From Prochilodus magdalenae (taxonomy: Eukaryota; Chordata; Actinopteri; Characiformes; Prochilodontidae): DNA of 64,000 nt. Below are positions 47,728 through 60,247 of the stretch, piece after piece (within the stretch, counting starts at the first letter, position 1; the number at the start of each line of letters is the position of its first letter). Below the pieces are notes generated by a model. That model made no database searches. It had not been told where the DNA came from and worked only from the letters and a program-made list of their open reading frames with translations. The translations under genes and the position numbers were made by a program. The stretch lies in NCBI GenBank assembly GCA_024036415.1, contig JAMWET010004985.1, positions 254,602 through 318,601 of the forward strand, in the 5' to 3' direction.

Positions 47728-47941
47728 GCCTACACCCATAGGAAGTGACCGGCCCTCTGTGGCCTACTAGTGTGACCGCAGGGTCAGACTGAACTATAGA
47801 GGTGTGGAATTGCGGAGAAATGAATACCTGATGTCCTTCATTACAGATTTGACTGGAAGTTATAGAAACAGAGGGTAGCATCTTGTTACCGCGGTGTCTC
47901 GGTTAGCACCAACAAACCTTTATGGCTAAATGGTGAAGCTG
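47728..47941. other. upstream flank of a candidate promoter
   Basis: Unique-looking, no repeat recognised. Confidence 0.35.
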
Positions 47942-47949
47942 TATAAAAG
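47942..47949 (+). promoter_or_regulatory. candidate TATA box
   Basis: TATAAAAG is followed about 30 bases later by a pyrimidine-rich ccgtctctctcccggg, a plausible initiation site near 47973. The next 800 bases are rich in CT and then GA, as in many 5' leaders. Transcription is not shown by sequence alone. Confidence 0.45.
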
Positions 47950-48767
47950 CCCAAACAATGGCTTTAATCCGTCTCTCTCCCGGGAGCAGCGCTCATTCAG
48001 TGCTCTCTCTCCTTCTCCGTCCTGCCCTCGCTATCCTTTCCTGATTGTCTTCCACAATGACGTTTAATTCGTATTGCTCATTCTCATGCTGGGTTTCACA
48101 ACAGCCCTCTCGCGTCCGCTCCCTTTTTGTCTGTCATCGTCATGCCCTCCCTCTTTCACACAAACAGTTGACAGTTCCCCTATCTCTCAGAGCCAGTGCG
48201 TCTCTTTCACATGGGGACCTGTTAGTATTGACTGCTTTTAGCTCACTGCCTCAGTCTAAGTGCTCCCTTCTGGACACTTCTACTCAGTTTTCTTTGACAT
48301 TGTTTTTTGATTTCTTTCTTCCTTTTTTTTTTCTTCTTTCGTTCTTCTTTTCTCGTGGTTGGCTGGTTTGTTTTTGCCCCGGTTGTTTATTCAATCAGGT
48401 GGAGGTGGAGGTGTGGTGGTAGAGCGAGTGAGAGACACAGAGAGAGCGAGTGAGTAAGTGAGAGAGAGACACGCAGCTGCTGTACAGCTCGCTCGTCCGC
48501 GGTGTTTCTATCAGTGAACACAGCGGATCCTCTCAGGCGGAGAGAGAGAGAGAGAGAGAAAGAAGGAGAGAGAGGCAGTCCCGGGTGCCTCTTTTGTGGG
48601 GAGCAGATACAACCCCTCCTCCAGCCTGACAGTCAGCCAGCCGGCCAGCCAGCCTGCCAGCCAGCGGAGCCCCATGGGAGTGTAAGGGCTCCGGGACTTT
48701 CACACAGATGCCCCTACGGATCCAGAGAGTCGGTGGAGGGAGCCAGAAAGAAGACCAGGCTTACACC

Positions 48768-48790
48768 ATGATCCGGAAAGAGGCCAAAAG
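48768..48790 (+). CDS. candidate first coding exon 1a of an unidentified gene
   Basis: ATG at 48768 sits in a good context (cacc before it) at the end of a GA-rich leader (about 48420-48767), which also contains a two-codon upstream frame (atgggagtgtaa). It encodes MIRKEAK plus two bases of the next codon, then meets a possible donor ag|gtacca at 48790/48791. The exon would splice after codon position 2, the same phase as the exon at 50806-50951. No downstream exon was found in the window and I do not recognise the protein. Confidence 0.35.
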
Positions 48791-48949
48791 GTACCAACAC
48801 TGTTAGAGGGGCCTTTTTAACAGCCCTCCAAATACATGAACACTGACACACCTGTACTTGTGCAACTGCTGCTCTGCTCTCCTGCTGGCTTCGGAGGCAT
48901 GTCTGCTCTCTTGCTTACCTCTGGGGCTGCATTTTGCTTTTCTGCAGGC

Positions 48950-50285
48950 TGCTGGGGTCACAGTTTGTTCCTCTGCAGGCTGCAGGGGTCACAGTTTGTT
49001 CCTCTGCAGGCTGCTGGGGTCACAGTTTCTTCTGCGGCCTGCTCTTATGCAAGCTTTTGTGGCTGCATTCTGCTGTTCTGCAGGTTTTTGGGGCCACATA
49101 TTCCTCTTCAGCATCCTTTTAGATCTACACTTTGCTGTACTAATGGCATTTTAAGGTGCATATTTTGTTGCCCTGAAGCCTTTGCTCCTGCTGATCTTCG
49201 GGGGCCACATTTTACTCTTCTGCTGACTTTGGGGCTCATGTTTTACTCTTCTGCTGACTTTGGGGCTCATGTTTTGCTCTTCTGCTAACTTTAGGGCCTA
49301 AATTTTGCTCCTCCTTTGAATTTGGGTCCATATTTTGCTCTTCTGTTGACTTTGGGGCTGATTCTGGGGCTCCTCTGTTGGTTTTGGGGGTCATAGTTTG
49401 TTGTTCAGCTGGCTCTGGGGCAATTCTTTGCTCTTCTGCTGTTCTGTTGACTTTGGAGGCCATATTATCTTATTCATCTGAATTAGATATCTGACTATCT
49501 GGCCATATTTTGCACTTTGCAGGCTTTATGGGCCACTTGTTGCTCTTCTGTTGCCTTTGGGGCCCACATTTTGCAATCCCACTGACTTGGTAACCCAAAT
49601 TATACTCCTCTGAAGACTTTGGGGCCTATTTTTTGCTCTTCTGAAGACTTTGGGGCCTGTATTTTGCTCTTCTGAAGACTTTGGGGCCTGTATTTTGCTC
49701 CTCTGTTGTCTTTGGGGCCTATATTTTGCTCCTCTGCTGACTTTGGGGCCCACATTTTACTCTTCTCCTGACTTTGGGGTCAGGTCCAAATTTTAACCTT
49801 TTGTTGACTTTGGGACATACAATTTGGCCCTCCTGCTGACTTTGGGGCCCAAATATTACAATTCGGCAGACTTTGGGACCAATATTTTGATCCTCTGCTG
49901 TCTTTGGAGCCTACACTTTGTTCCTCTGCTGTCTTTGGAGCCCACACTTTGCTCTTCTACTGACTTTTGGTCCACATTTTTCTCTTCCTCTGATTTTGGT
50001 GGCCACATTTTTCGTATTCTGTTGACTTTGGTGGTACAGTGTGGTATTCTGCTGGTTTTAGGGGGGGATATGTTGTTATTCAACAGACTTTCTGGCCATA
50101 TTTTGCACTTTACAGGGTTTATGGGCCAATTTTTGCTCTTCTGTTGACTTTGCAGCCCACATTTTGGTGTTCCACTGAATTTAGTTCCACTTCTGCTGAC
50201 TTTGGGGCCTATATTTTGCTGTTCTGCTGATTTTGGGTCACAATTTGCTCTTCTGCTGACTTTGGGGCCGAATCTTTTGCTCCTT
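48950..50285. repeat. 31-bp minisatellite, about 43 units
   Basis: Units such as actttggggcctgtattttg plus ctcttctgaag repeat every 31 bp. The first units read caggctgctggggtcacagt plus ttgttcctctg with the same period. Divergence is moderate and varied. It lies between the two candidate first exons. Confidence 0.92.
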
Positions 50286-50805
50286 TGGGGCCACGTTCCG
50301 ACCTGTTTACGGCTTCACAGGTTGCTTTAGTGTAGTGTCTTGTGAGGTCCGTTAGGGCTTTGCAGAGCAGTGCAAAAAAAAAGAAAGCAAAAAAAGCACT
50401 ATAATTGTGGTTACCTGACGAGGCTGTGGCTTCCCTTCATGTTCTGTAGAATTTGCTGTTCAGGTTTCAATTCCCTGCACGCGAGAGAGAGCAGCAGACT
50501 GCTGTCTCTCAGGCGCGAGACATGAGCCACCGATGCGTTGATCGCTCGAGCCAGCCAGTGCCGGAGTTCGGTTTGGGACTTGAAAGGTGTCTGCCTGTGC
50601 TTCTTTAAACGCCTGGAGGACTTTTTTTTTTTTTTTTTTTTGCTTTGAATCATCCGTGTCTCTATCTTTTGATCTCCGAGAGGGGATTTCTCGTCGCTCT
50701 TCTTGACCTTAATACTTTTTGCTGCTGTCATCTGGTGTGGAGGAAAGACACACAGAGAGAGAGAAAGAGACAGAGACAGAGAGAAACAGAGGGGACACAG
50801 GGACG

Positions 50806-50951
50806 ATGTCATTTCGCGAGGACCTTTACAAAGCAAAGAAGAAAGCCTCGCGCTACGTTGCGCACCGCGCGTACTCCACGCTCGAGCGGAATAGCACCGG
50901 CAGCAGTGGCGGCAGCACCTCCTCCCCCTGCTCCTCCTCCTGCTCCTGCCA
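50806..50951 (+). CDS. candidate first coding exon 1b of an unidentified gene
   Basis: ATG 50806 follows a long GA-rich leader with a T21 run at 50621-50641 and has A at -3. It encodes 48 residues: a basic start MSFREDLYKAKKKASRYVAH then RAYSTLERN, and a low-complexity Ser/Gly/Cys tail. A strong donor (cca|gtgagt) follows residue 48 plus two bases. If unspliced the frame ends one codon later (CAG TGA). The GC-rich, compositionally biased exon in an otherwise AT-rich region and the good donor favour a real exon. The protein family is not recognised. Confidence 0.5.
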
Positions 50952-51279
50952 GTGAGTGATGCAAATATTTTCAGTGGCTTAACTCATTTTCTTAGAAATT
51001 CCACCCAGACAGAATAAGCGAGAGTAAGAGAGAAAGGGAGAGAGTGAAAGAGAGAGAGAGAAAGAGAGGAGTGCGCGAGGAGAGGAAAATAAGCAGGAGC
51101 AAGTGTCGCAAAGTTGTTCTGAGAGAGGTTTGTGGGCCTTATTCATGCTATCTCTGAGGTGTTATCTGATTGCTGAGAAATGACAGGCAGCACGCACTGC
51201 TAGGAGCTGATAGCATCAACATCAGCCTCAGAAACAAGGCTGACAGCAGTTATTAGTAAGAGCTGTCACATGGACACAG
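50952..51279. other. start of the putative intron, GA-rich
   Basis: A GA-rich microsatellite-like stretch lies at about 51015-51085. Nothing else recognised. Confidence 0.4.
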
Positions 51280-51795
51280 AGGTCAGGTGCTGTTTTGTGG
51301 TACACACGGATGTTCCAGTCCTGTGCTCCAGTAAAAGTGCTGCACACGCAGAGGTAGTGTCTCTCGGTGTAAAGTCGGGACGCCATGTTTGCATGGAGCT
51401 GTAGAGGTTCCTAATGGTGTCCTGTGATAATCCGTCCCATGCAGTTTGGATGTTCTCACACAGTTCCTTCAGATGGTGCGGTAGGGGTGGAGGTGGAGTG
51501 ACACCAGGCCTTCTGGATGTGTGGCGTGTGACAACAACCTGTTCATCTTGGCGCTGACCACAGTGCCTCCACACACGGATTCGTTGGTCGCCTCCACCAA
51601 GAGATAAGCGGGACTCGTCACTGAAGATGACCCGCTGCCATTCTGGGTCACTCCATGACAGTCTGGCACGACACCATTGCAGTCCTTGTTGACGCTGACG
51701 TGGTGTTAAGGGCAGTTGTCACAATGGCCTGTGTGCACATAGTCCTACTTTGTGCAGCCGTCTGCCAATGGTGCTGGCACCAATAGTATAACTCA
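51280..51795 (-). mobile_element. Tc1 deletion-derivative relic, best-preserved copy
   Basis: On the minus strand it reads SEWQRVIFSDES-like text out of frame, then VCGGTVVSAKMNR, and in another frame WRHCGQRQDEQVVVTRHTSR, RPGVTPPPPLPH and LKELCENIQTAWDGLSQDTI then RNLYSSM. The same internal junction occurs in the 32440 copy. Frameshifted. Confidence 0.88.
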
Positions 51796-53814
51796 TGGAG
51801 TTGTGAATGAATCCCGTGTTATTCGCTACACTATCACACCATTCCTAACATTAACTTTGGTCACGCTAGAAGGAAAATAGCACTGTTTTGATTTAGACAG
51901 AGATCCATTTTCCCTAATCTATTATTCATAGGATGCGTTTCTAAATATTCTTAGTTTAATAAGAAAATGTCAAGTGTCATCCGGTTATTAATTAAAGCAC
52001 AACTACAGTATATTATATTGTATATTATATTAAACCTTTTCAAATACCTTATTTATGCTTTTAGGGGATTTGGAGGCCTCTCTGGTGGAAGTGTGTCATT
52101 ACATGCCCGTGTGCAGTAGGACATTTTATAAGAGCCCTTCCCCATGTAGATGAATCTGATGAGGGAAAGAGAATTCAAAAAATTGGTTATGGTTGTGTCT
52201 TCTGAGGATGTAAGTGAATTATCCACTATTGTCGTCATATCAACAGGATGTTTCATTTGATGTATCATTTTGCATTTAAGGCGTAAAATCAAAACGCATA
52301 TCTGTGCCTGTTAATATGTAAGGGGGTATGACCTGACCTCTGACCTGACACCTCTGACCTTTAAATAATAATATTAAGCTTTCCACTCACTACTGCCACA
52401 CTACATTGACTCACTACTGCATCTTCAGGTACAATGAGAAAGGACAACAATCTGAGGCTAGCTAGTTATGCTAACTTCAGTAGATCTGTCTGCAACACAA
52501 TACACAGAAGTCCTTAACACACCGTCAGAACTTTTAGTAGGTCACAATCTTTTAGTTAATTTTGAAAAATTTTATACTAAAAAAAATAAGATGTTTAAAA
52601 GAGACCTTTCCTAGAACTGTATATCCAAACCGAGAACCCCTTGGGAACCTTTTTTTTTTTGGAGGATATGTGAGAAGAGGCATTAGCTGTTTTTCCTCAC
52701 TGATAAGCTTATTACTGGTCCTGTTTTGGGTCTTTTTGTGTGCATAAACATTTTGATATTCCAGTTTTTCCAGTTTTTTACAGCACAAAGTCATGGTGTG
52801 CCGCGAAGGGCTTTTGTTTTGAATCCTCATGGTGACTGTAAGCAGATCTGCTTGCAGGCCTACATGAGTTGCACTTTGACACTGTCATAGCAAAACCTTG
52901 TGTCCCTCCATTGGGGAAAAGAAAACCTGGGGGTAAACCTGGTTTTGAATTGAATGTATGTTAATGTGAACAGATTTTATTTCTTGTTGTGGAACGTTTC
53001 TAGCGCTCCACTCATTACACTAGAACGTTCACACGTCGTGTGCTTCTGAAATGGGGAAAGAAAACCAAAACAAATGAAGTCACATGGTTTTGGTATGACA
53101 GCGATGACATGAAGCACAATGCTGGTTATGTGTGAGAGGGCTGAGTGTTGGCAGGCCTTCAAGGCCTTCAGACAATTCTGGCATCAATTAATCAATTAGT
53201 GAGAGAAAGAGAGGAATCTGCATGTTTCCCGACTCTGTTGGGGCCATGCTCTTAGCTCCATGTGGGGACTAAACGTTCCCACCATGGAGGAAGACATTCA
53301 CACTTTGACTATTTGGGGACCTACACGGAAGCATACTCTATCACACCATCAGGTTTCATCTGAAAGACTGAAAGAGACTTGGGTTTGCTTACTGTGTTTA
53401 ATGAAGGGGACTTCCACACCATCAGACTTCATACTGCATAATTCATGACACTGCATAAAAACATGAAGCTTGGATTTTCTCACAGTGGTGGTGATGGTAA
53501 CCAGGTGTTGTTATATCTGTAATGCAAATGTAAGCATTTTACTTCCTAACCCTGTACTGACCTGTATTCATACTTCCAGGTCAGGGTTTCCCAACCTGTG
53601 GGCCTGTGGACCACCAGTGGGCTATGAGGCACCCTCTAGTAGTCCCTGGGCCTGTGCTCAGGTGGGGGCAGGAGTTTTTAGTTGCCTGGGAATGTCATTT
53701 ATAACCATATCAGTGTTATATATCAAACATCTGAGTAGCAAGCTAACTAAACATCTTCGGTTTGAGACAACACAGCCAACACAGCTGTTAGGTGAAATTA
53801 GAGAGTCACCTTGC
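51796..53814. other. non-coding, nothing recognised
   Basis: AT-rich; short frames on both strands are unsupported. No exon matching the phase of the candidate first exons was found. Confidence 0.45.
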
Positions 53815-54230
53815 GTGTTTACGGTGGTAGTAACTTCAGGCTCCAGTAAATGGTGCTGCATAAGTATGATCAGGCTATAAATACCTGCAGTGTGAGTGCC
53901 TGGATCCATAGATTGAGAAGAGGTGCTACAGTGCAGGGAATGTCTTGTTCCATGTGTGGAAAATGGCTCCAGAGCAGATGTTAATGATTGGCTAAGAGGA
54001 GTGACTGAGGATTTGGGCGTGGCCAAAGACCATAGTGTGAAGGAAGTAGCTGAATCTGCAGGTGTATGATCATACAAGTCTACCAGCAGTGGCTAAAATC
54101 CCAGTCTATAGGAAACTATCTTCGGAATTGTGCCAGGATAGGTATCCACCAAATCTGGCCCAACTGTGCAATTCTTTAATGCAAGAGTTACTGAACATTG
54201 ATGTGGCCTACATCCTTGTCCAGTTCAAAT
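53815..54230 (+). mobile_element. decayed DNA transposon, family C (copy 2)
   Basis: Same layout as 19005-19420, from ggtagtaacttcaggctcca to atgtggcctacatcc, with an insertion of caggaaactatcttcgg type near 54110. The helix-turn-helix-like stretch is again broken. Confidence 0.75.
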
Positions 54231-55712
54231 CATAGACAGTATTACACACTAATAGGTATTGTGTTTCAGTCACAGGTGACTCATTTTTTGATCTGGTAAG
54301 GTTATGTTTTAAGCCAAAGCCTTTATAATGCAGTGTCTCAGGCATCTATTAGCATATTCATAACCATAACATGCATTAATAGCTTTTGAAGGCATTAAGA
54401 CGTCCGGTTCCCATCACCACCACTGTGAGCAATCCTGTGAGTGCCCTTTAATATTAGGGCCCCCTGAAATGCTCTGCAAAGTTAGGAATACAAATTTGAA
54501 TATGTGCAGTGGGTTAATGAAGTGGTTTGGGGGCGGCGGGGGGATGTCAAACTGGAGCTGGAGCCAGGAACTGGGAGTAAAAAACGGCTACTGTGGCAGC
54601 GAAGGGAAGGGGAGTCGATGGGGGGATTTCCAAAGAAAAAGCAGAAGTTGTTTTCTGAATGACCTGAATAGAGCAAGAGTGCCGAGGCAGAGGAAGAGAA
54701 AGTGAGTGTGAACTAGTAGGTTACCGTCTGGTAAGCCAGCAACATGTACACGTACAAGGACACAGTGTGCCGTGCTCTCCAAAACACAGCCAAAGGTCAG
54801 GGAGGTCATACTGAGACTCCGACCTAACTGTAAAACCTGGGTCCGATTCTAAAGAATCCTACAGGCATTTACATTTGCGTGAGGGGATTTACAAACGCAT
54901 TTACATTTTCAGTCCGTATTCTTTCCTTTTAGGTTTTCTCTGTGTGCACTCCTGCCTGTGCGTGTAATGCAATAATGCACGTTAATGCAAATAAGGGACA
55001 GAAGGATGTGATGGAGTATTTGCATGGCATTCAGTCCACTCCTTTACTGAGGGAGCAGGAAAGAGAGAGAGGCGTGCCTCCTTTGAGTCAATACTGATGC
55101 ACACTAATGCAGGCTAATAGTCCATTAGTTAGAAAAGCAAACACCGTGGCTGACTAACAGCTACGCATGCACGTCCGTGCGTATGCATTAAAAGGGAGTT
55201 CAGATTTTTGATGTTGTGCAATCGTTGGGATGTAAACAAACTCATTAGTGCATCTACGCGTGTACTCTGAGCTTTCATATGCAGTGTCAAAGGGGGTAAA
55301 ACGGCGATCAGTTTGAAATAATTGTCGTTCTTAAGGGACTATTTTGCATCACAACGCATGTGCCGCTCCGCCATGAGTGCATTTTGAAAAAGGCCAAGGG
55401 CTTATCTGTAAACGACTGTGGCAGTGAATTCATAACAGTTGCATTGAATAGATACTGTATTTAGAATATCGCTGTCCAATGAAAAACATGTATCTCCATT
55501 TTTTGTTGATTGTGACTTTTATGCATTGTTTGAATGCAGCACTTGCCATTTATGTTGTGTGAAAATTTCATGAGCAGTGGACCAACAGAGACTGCTCAAG
55601 ACTGTTTGGATAAAATGTCTGGTTCCATTGACTTTCAAATTACATTAGGTTTTTTAACTCTCCTGTAAAGTTGCCATTTAGGAGATACCTGCTTTTTATT
55701 GGACAGCGACGA
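54231..55712. other. non-coding, nothing recognised
   Basis: Unique-looking sequence. A frame at 54469-54705 ends next to aaa|gtgagtgtg, a possible donor, but has no other coding sign. Confidence 0.4.
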
Positions 55713-56029
55713 TGTATAGTATAGTATAGTATAGTATAGTATAGTATAATTTAGTATAGTATAGTATATTATAGTATAGTATAGTATAGTATAGTATAAT
55801 TTAGTATAGTATAGTATATTATAGTATAGTATAGTGAAATTTAGTATAGTATAGTACAGTATAGTATAGTATAGTATAGTATAATTTAGTATAGTATAGT
55901 ATATTATAGTATAGTTTAGTATAGTATAATTTAGTATAGTATAGTATAGTATAATTTAGTATAGTATACTATAGTATAATATAGCATAGTATACTATAGT
56001 ATAGTATAATTTAGTATAGTATAGTATAT
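55713..56029. repeat. (ATAGT)n pentanucleotide array
   Basis: About 60 ATAGT units with recurring ataattt interruptions at quasi-regular spacing, giving a second-level period. Confidence 0.95.
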
Positions 56030-56030
56030 A

Positions 56031-56570
56031 GAATGTTAGGTAAAGATAAACTGAGAATCTACAAAGCATCTACAGTGGACCATAACTACGTTATGCAGGA
56101 TAACAAGGCTTAAGAAATAAGAGTCCTTGGTGTAGGCCCCATCCTTCCAGATATGGATGGCAGGGGCGGAGCCTATTCCCTGGACAAGAGGACCAGGTTG
56201 AATTCAACATAAATTGAGTCCTTTCAAGGACAGGTGGTAGACTGCGATTGGCCAGAGTAAAAATTGAATGAATGAGTGATGTAGCATTAGAGTCCACCTG
56301 GCAGCTCTACTTGTGCTAGAGCTGTTAGAGTAGGGGTGTGGAACTGAGGGCCAGAGTCAGTGGGGGACAGTGGGGGACTGTCGTGTTTCAAACCAATCAA
56401 ACCTGGTAATTAACTGGTTAGACAGATCAGCTGAGCTTGACTAGGGAAGCCACCAAACTAAGCAGAAGGCTATAGCTCCCCCACCCCTCAAGTCGATAAC
56501 TGGTAGACTCTATTTGGATGGTCCACTGTAGATGCTTTGTAGATGCTCTGTTTATCTTTAACTAACATTC
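56031..56570. mobile_element. TIR DNA element of about 540 bp
   Basis: The first 53 bases (gaatgttaggtaaagataaa ... tctacagtggaccat) and the inverse of the last 53 match with about five differences. No transposase frame. Superfamily not assigned. Confidence 0.85.
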
Positions 56571-57692
56571 AATCAAATAAACTATCTACTCACTGCGATT
56601 GAACTTGAAGCTAAAGGGTTAACCCTAAACTTAATCTGAATCTACACTTCAACACAAAATCTACTCCTATTTCTAAACTTAGCACTAAACTCAACCTTTT
56701 AATGTCCTCACCAAGGATGTATTGTTTGTTTGGGGTAATAACAATAAGGCACATTTGAATTGAATTAGCTTAGCATCAAAAGAAACTTTAGCATAAAAAA
56801 AAACAATTGTACCGTTTGGTAATGTATGTCTTTGCAAACTTTTTTATGTCGTATAAAGTTAAATAATCTTAGTTCATCAAAACCTCTGAAACTATAATGT
56901 GGAAGTAAACTTGCTTACGTCAGATAATTACCAAAACAATCCACACGTGTGTAGTGATTTACTTGTTGCTTCCTTAGCAAGGTGTATCCATTGAAAGACT
57001 AGGTCTAGACATGACCTCTAGTAGATTTGTGGGGTATGACATACCTCTGTCGATTGGTAGAGATGGCACATATAGTGACTGGAGGTGTGCTCTACCAAAC
57101 GGTTGAGTAGCGTTAGTCGGGGTTGGGGTGGGGGTGGAGTGATGTTGTTGAGTAAAATTAGAAAGTTTGTTAATAATTTAAGGTTCTGTAGATCATCTCG
57201 ACGATATAACGAGAGGTACAAATAGAAGGTCGCAACATAAGTAGAGCACAATGCTTATGAAATGAAGATGGCTGATTTTAAGTGCACTGAAAGCCTAACT
57301 GCTATCGAGGCAGCAGGAATAAGGAGCTACCTTCTCCTCCAGACGTCCTTCTATTCTAGAAAACAAACGAAAGCATACAAAAATATTGAGGCTGCTACTT
57401 TTTTTTATTAGCGGTTGGGTCGACCTTGGTACCAAGGTGCTCCACAATGACCGTCATGTGGTTTTGTTTTATTGTCCTATTGAACCTAATAACAAACACT
57501 GGGGCGCCTCTTGACATTAGCATAGGTTAACCACTCTTAAAGGTATGGTGATAGTCCATAATGGCCGCCGCAAGACAAGATGGAGAGGTCATTGATGCTC
57601 TACCTTATTTACATCGGCCTGTCTTTTGTGTAGCTGCTATAAGTGTTAGTGAAGTTTCTTAAATAGCTACTTCAAATTCACCAGTTTTTTCT

Positions 57693-57755
57693 GTTCCACC
57701 TTAAATGGTGCAGCAGAGTGCCAGAATGCAACCGCTGCGCCATTTAAGGTGGAAC
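57693..57755. mobile_element. palindromic MITE with 22-bp arms
   Basis: The arms gttccaccttaaatggtgca and its inverse flank agagtgccagaatgcaacc. It is the best copy of the element behind the 73-bp minisatellite at 1472-2660. Confidence 0.8.
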
Positions 57756-58045
57756 GGGACAATTGGAAGCTGACTTCAGCCTCATCCCAACATCAGATGA
57801 AGCTTAAAAAGCCACTTTTGTTTGTTTTTTAGTTCAGTTTCTTGCACTTGTTGATTACCAGCTGTTGGTACATGCTTCTCATGGATTCCAGGTTAGGATG
57901 ATTTGGGCAATCGTATGTGATGCCGTCATAGGCATTGTGGGAGTTGTGATAGTGCTTCCTATGTGGAAAATTACTTCCTGTCCTCTATCTGCGGTTCCTG
58001 CCACAGCAATGGAGTGACATGACATCATTTGCAAACAACCTACTA

Positions 58046-59356
58046 AGACAATACACTCACTTACTGTACACCAACACACTACTTACAGCACACTAACGCA
58101 TTACACTTACTGAGTTACTGTACACCAACACCCTACCTACAGCACACTAACACATTACACGTACTGAGTTACTGTACACCAACACACTACTTACAGTACA
58201 CTAACGCATTACACTTACTGAGTTACTGTACACCAACACACTACTTACAGCACACTAACACATTACACTTCCTGAGTTACTGTACACCAACACACTACTT
58301 ACAGTACACTAACACATTACACTTACTGAGTTACTGTACACCAACACAATACTTACAGCACACTAACACATTACACATACTGAGTCACTGTACACAACAC
58401 ACTACTTACACTACACTAACACATTACACTTACTGAGTTGCTGTAAACCAACACACTACTTACAGCACACTAACACATTACACTTACTGAGTTGCTGTAC
58501 ACCAACACGCTACTTACACCAGCACACTACTTACAGTACACTAACACATTACACTTACTGAGTTACTGTACACCAACACACTACTTACAGCACACTAACA
58601 CATTACACATACTGAGTCACTGTACACAACACACTACTTACACTACACTAACACATTACACTTACTGAGTTGCTGTAAACCAACACACTACTTACAGCAC
58701 ACTAACACATTACACTTACTGAGTTACTGTACACCAACACACTACTTACAGCACACTAACACATTACACTTACTGAGTTACTGTACACCAACACACTACT
58801 TACAGCACACTAACACATTACGCTTACTGAGTTACTGTACACCGACACGCTACTTACAGCACACTAACACATTACACTTACTGAGTTACTGTACACCAAC
58901 ACGCTACTTACATTACACTAACACATTACACTTACTGAGTTACTGTACACCAACACACTACTTACACCAACACACTACTTACAGTACACTAACACATTAC
59001 ACTTACTGAGTTGCTGTACACCAACACACTACTTACAGCACACTAACACATTACACTTACTGAGTTGCTGTACACCAACACGCTACTTACACCAGCACAC
59101 TACTTACAGTACACTAACACATTACACTTACTGAGTTACTGTACACCAACACACTACTTACAGCACACCAACACATTACACTTACTGAGTTACTGTACAC
59201 CAACACACTACTTACAGCACACCAACACATTACACTTACTGAGTTACTGTACACCAACACACTACTTACAGCACACCAACACATTACACTTACTGAGTTA
59301 CTGTACACCAACACACTACTTACAGCACACCAACACATTACACTTACTGAGTTGCT
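58046..59356. repeat. 54-bp tandem array, about 24 units
   Basis: The unit acttactgagttactgtaca plus ccaacacactacttacagcacactaacac-type text repeats every 54 bp. Variant blocks recur: tacaccagcacactacttac near 58515 and 59088 (about 573 bp apart), and catactgagtcactgtacac near 58377 and 58609. This shows higher-order duplication. Confidence 0.93.
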
Positions 59357-60247
59357 GTTGAACACTGAGACAGTATTCATATCCTACTATCGAGGTTGAG
59401 CACTGTTGCTAATCGAGGAGTGTGTTTTCTCATAGTTTTGGTCAGACTGAGGGCCTGGTTTTAATAGCCATTGATCTCGGCTGATTAGATTTGTGACAAG
59501 ATGTGGTGAAGATCAGTCTCTCTTTGAAAGTGGTTGGAGTGATATGATCGTACCTTGAAGACGATGTGTCCTGGGTGTGTTTACAATGCTATCAAGTGAA
59601 ATCGGATTACCATCGTATACCATGTAAACAGCCAGAAGGAACACTGACCTTACACAGGAGAGGGCTGGTTAAGTAGATTTAGTGCTGTTGGTGCACACTG
59701 GCACTGAAAGCCGATTTCACCCAGTATACAGTTTTCATGGGCCGTTGCCTTCCCTTCCTGCATCATAACTTATTATAATACATAAAACAGGCAGACAGTC
59801 AGCTCTCCTCAGATCAGACCATCACATGCAGTGCTGTTAACTACTAATGCTAGTAAGTGTGTTCAGCTAAGTATAGGGTAAACCTTATAAGGCTAACTGG
59901 CGGTCATGGTCTTCACTGTAATGCTGGCTCAGGGCTTTGATGCCAGTTAGATGTCCCTCCCCTCCACCCGAACTGTTTGCAGGCAACACTAAAATGGAAT
60001 TCTGTCTACACCGCTGGTGTTCAAGTGTGTCTGTGTTTTTGGGATGTGAGAGTGTTTTGGACTAAACTGTGCATGTGGAGGAGAATCGAAAATGACTGAG
60101 TTCTACTGGACACTAAAGGGACATCCTGAAAGACAGACAGACAGAAACAGAGAGAGAGAGACAAACAGGGAGAGAAAGACAGTGAGAGAGGGGGAGACAC
60201 AGATACAAAGAGAGAGAGACAGATTCAGAAAATGTGACTTAGGCAGA

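Larger units (their letters stand above)
57100..60247. other. left arm of a 7-kb palindrome (probably genuine sequence)
   Basis: This stretch recurs in inverted order from the window end back to 60316: gttgagtagcg at 57103 pairs with ctactcaa at the last bases, and gggcgcctcttgacattagc pairs with the region near 63540. It contains a palindromic MITE, the 54-bp array and GA-rich sequence. No gene recognised. Confidence 0.85.

Noticed and set aside
48836..50230. Overlapping hydrophobic frames of 60-150 codons
   Set aside because: All lie in the 31-bp minisatellite and change frame with it; no conserved domain.
50411..50836. Minus-strand 141-codon frame
   Set aside because: It crosses a T21 tract and a GA-rich leader, giving poly-Lys and Leu-Ser runs, and is antisense to the better supported exon at 50806-50951.
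59065..59380. Antisense frames of 88-98 codons
   Set aside because: The 54-bp array has a period divisible by 3, so it stays open by chance.
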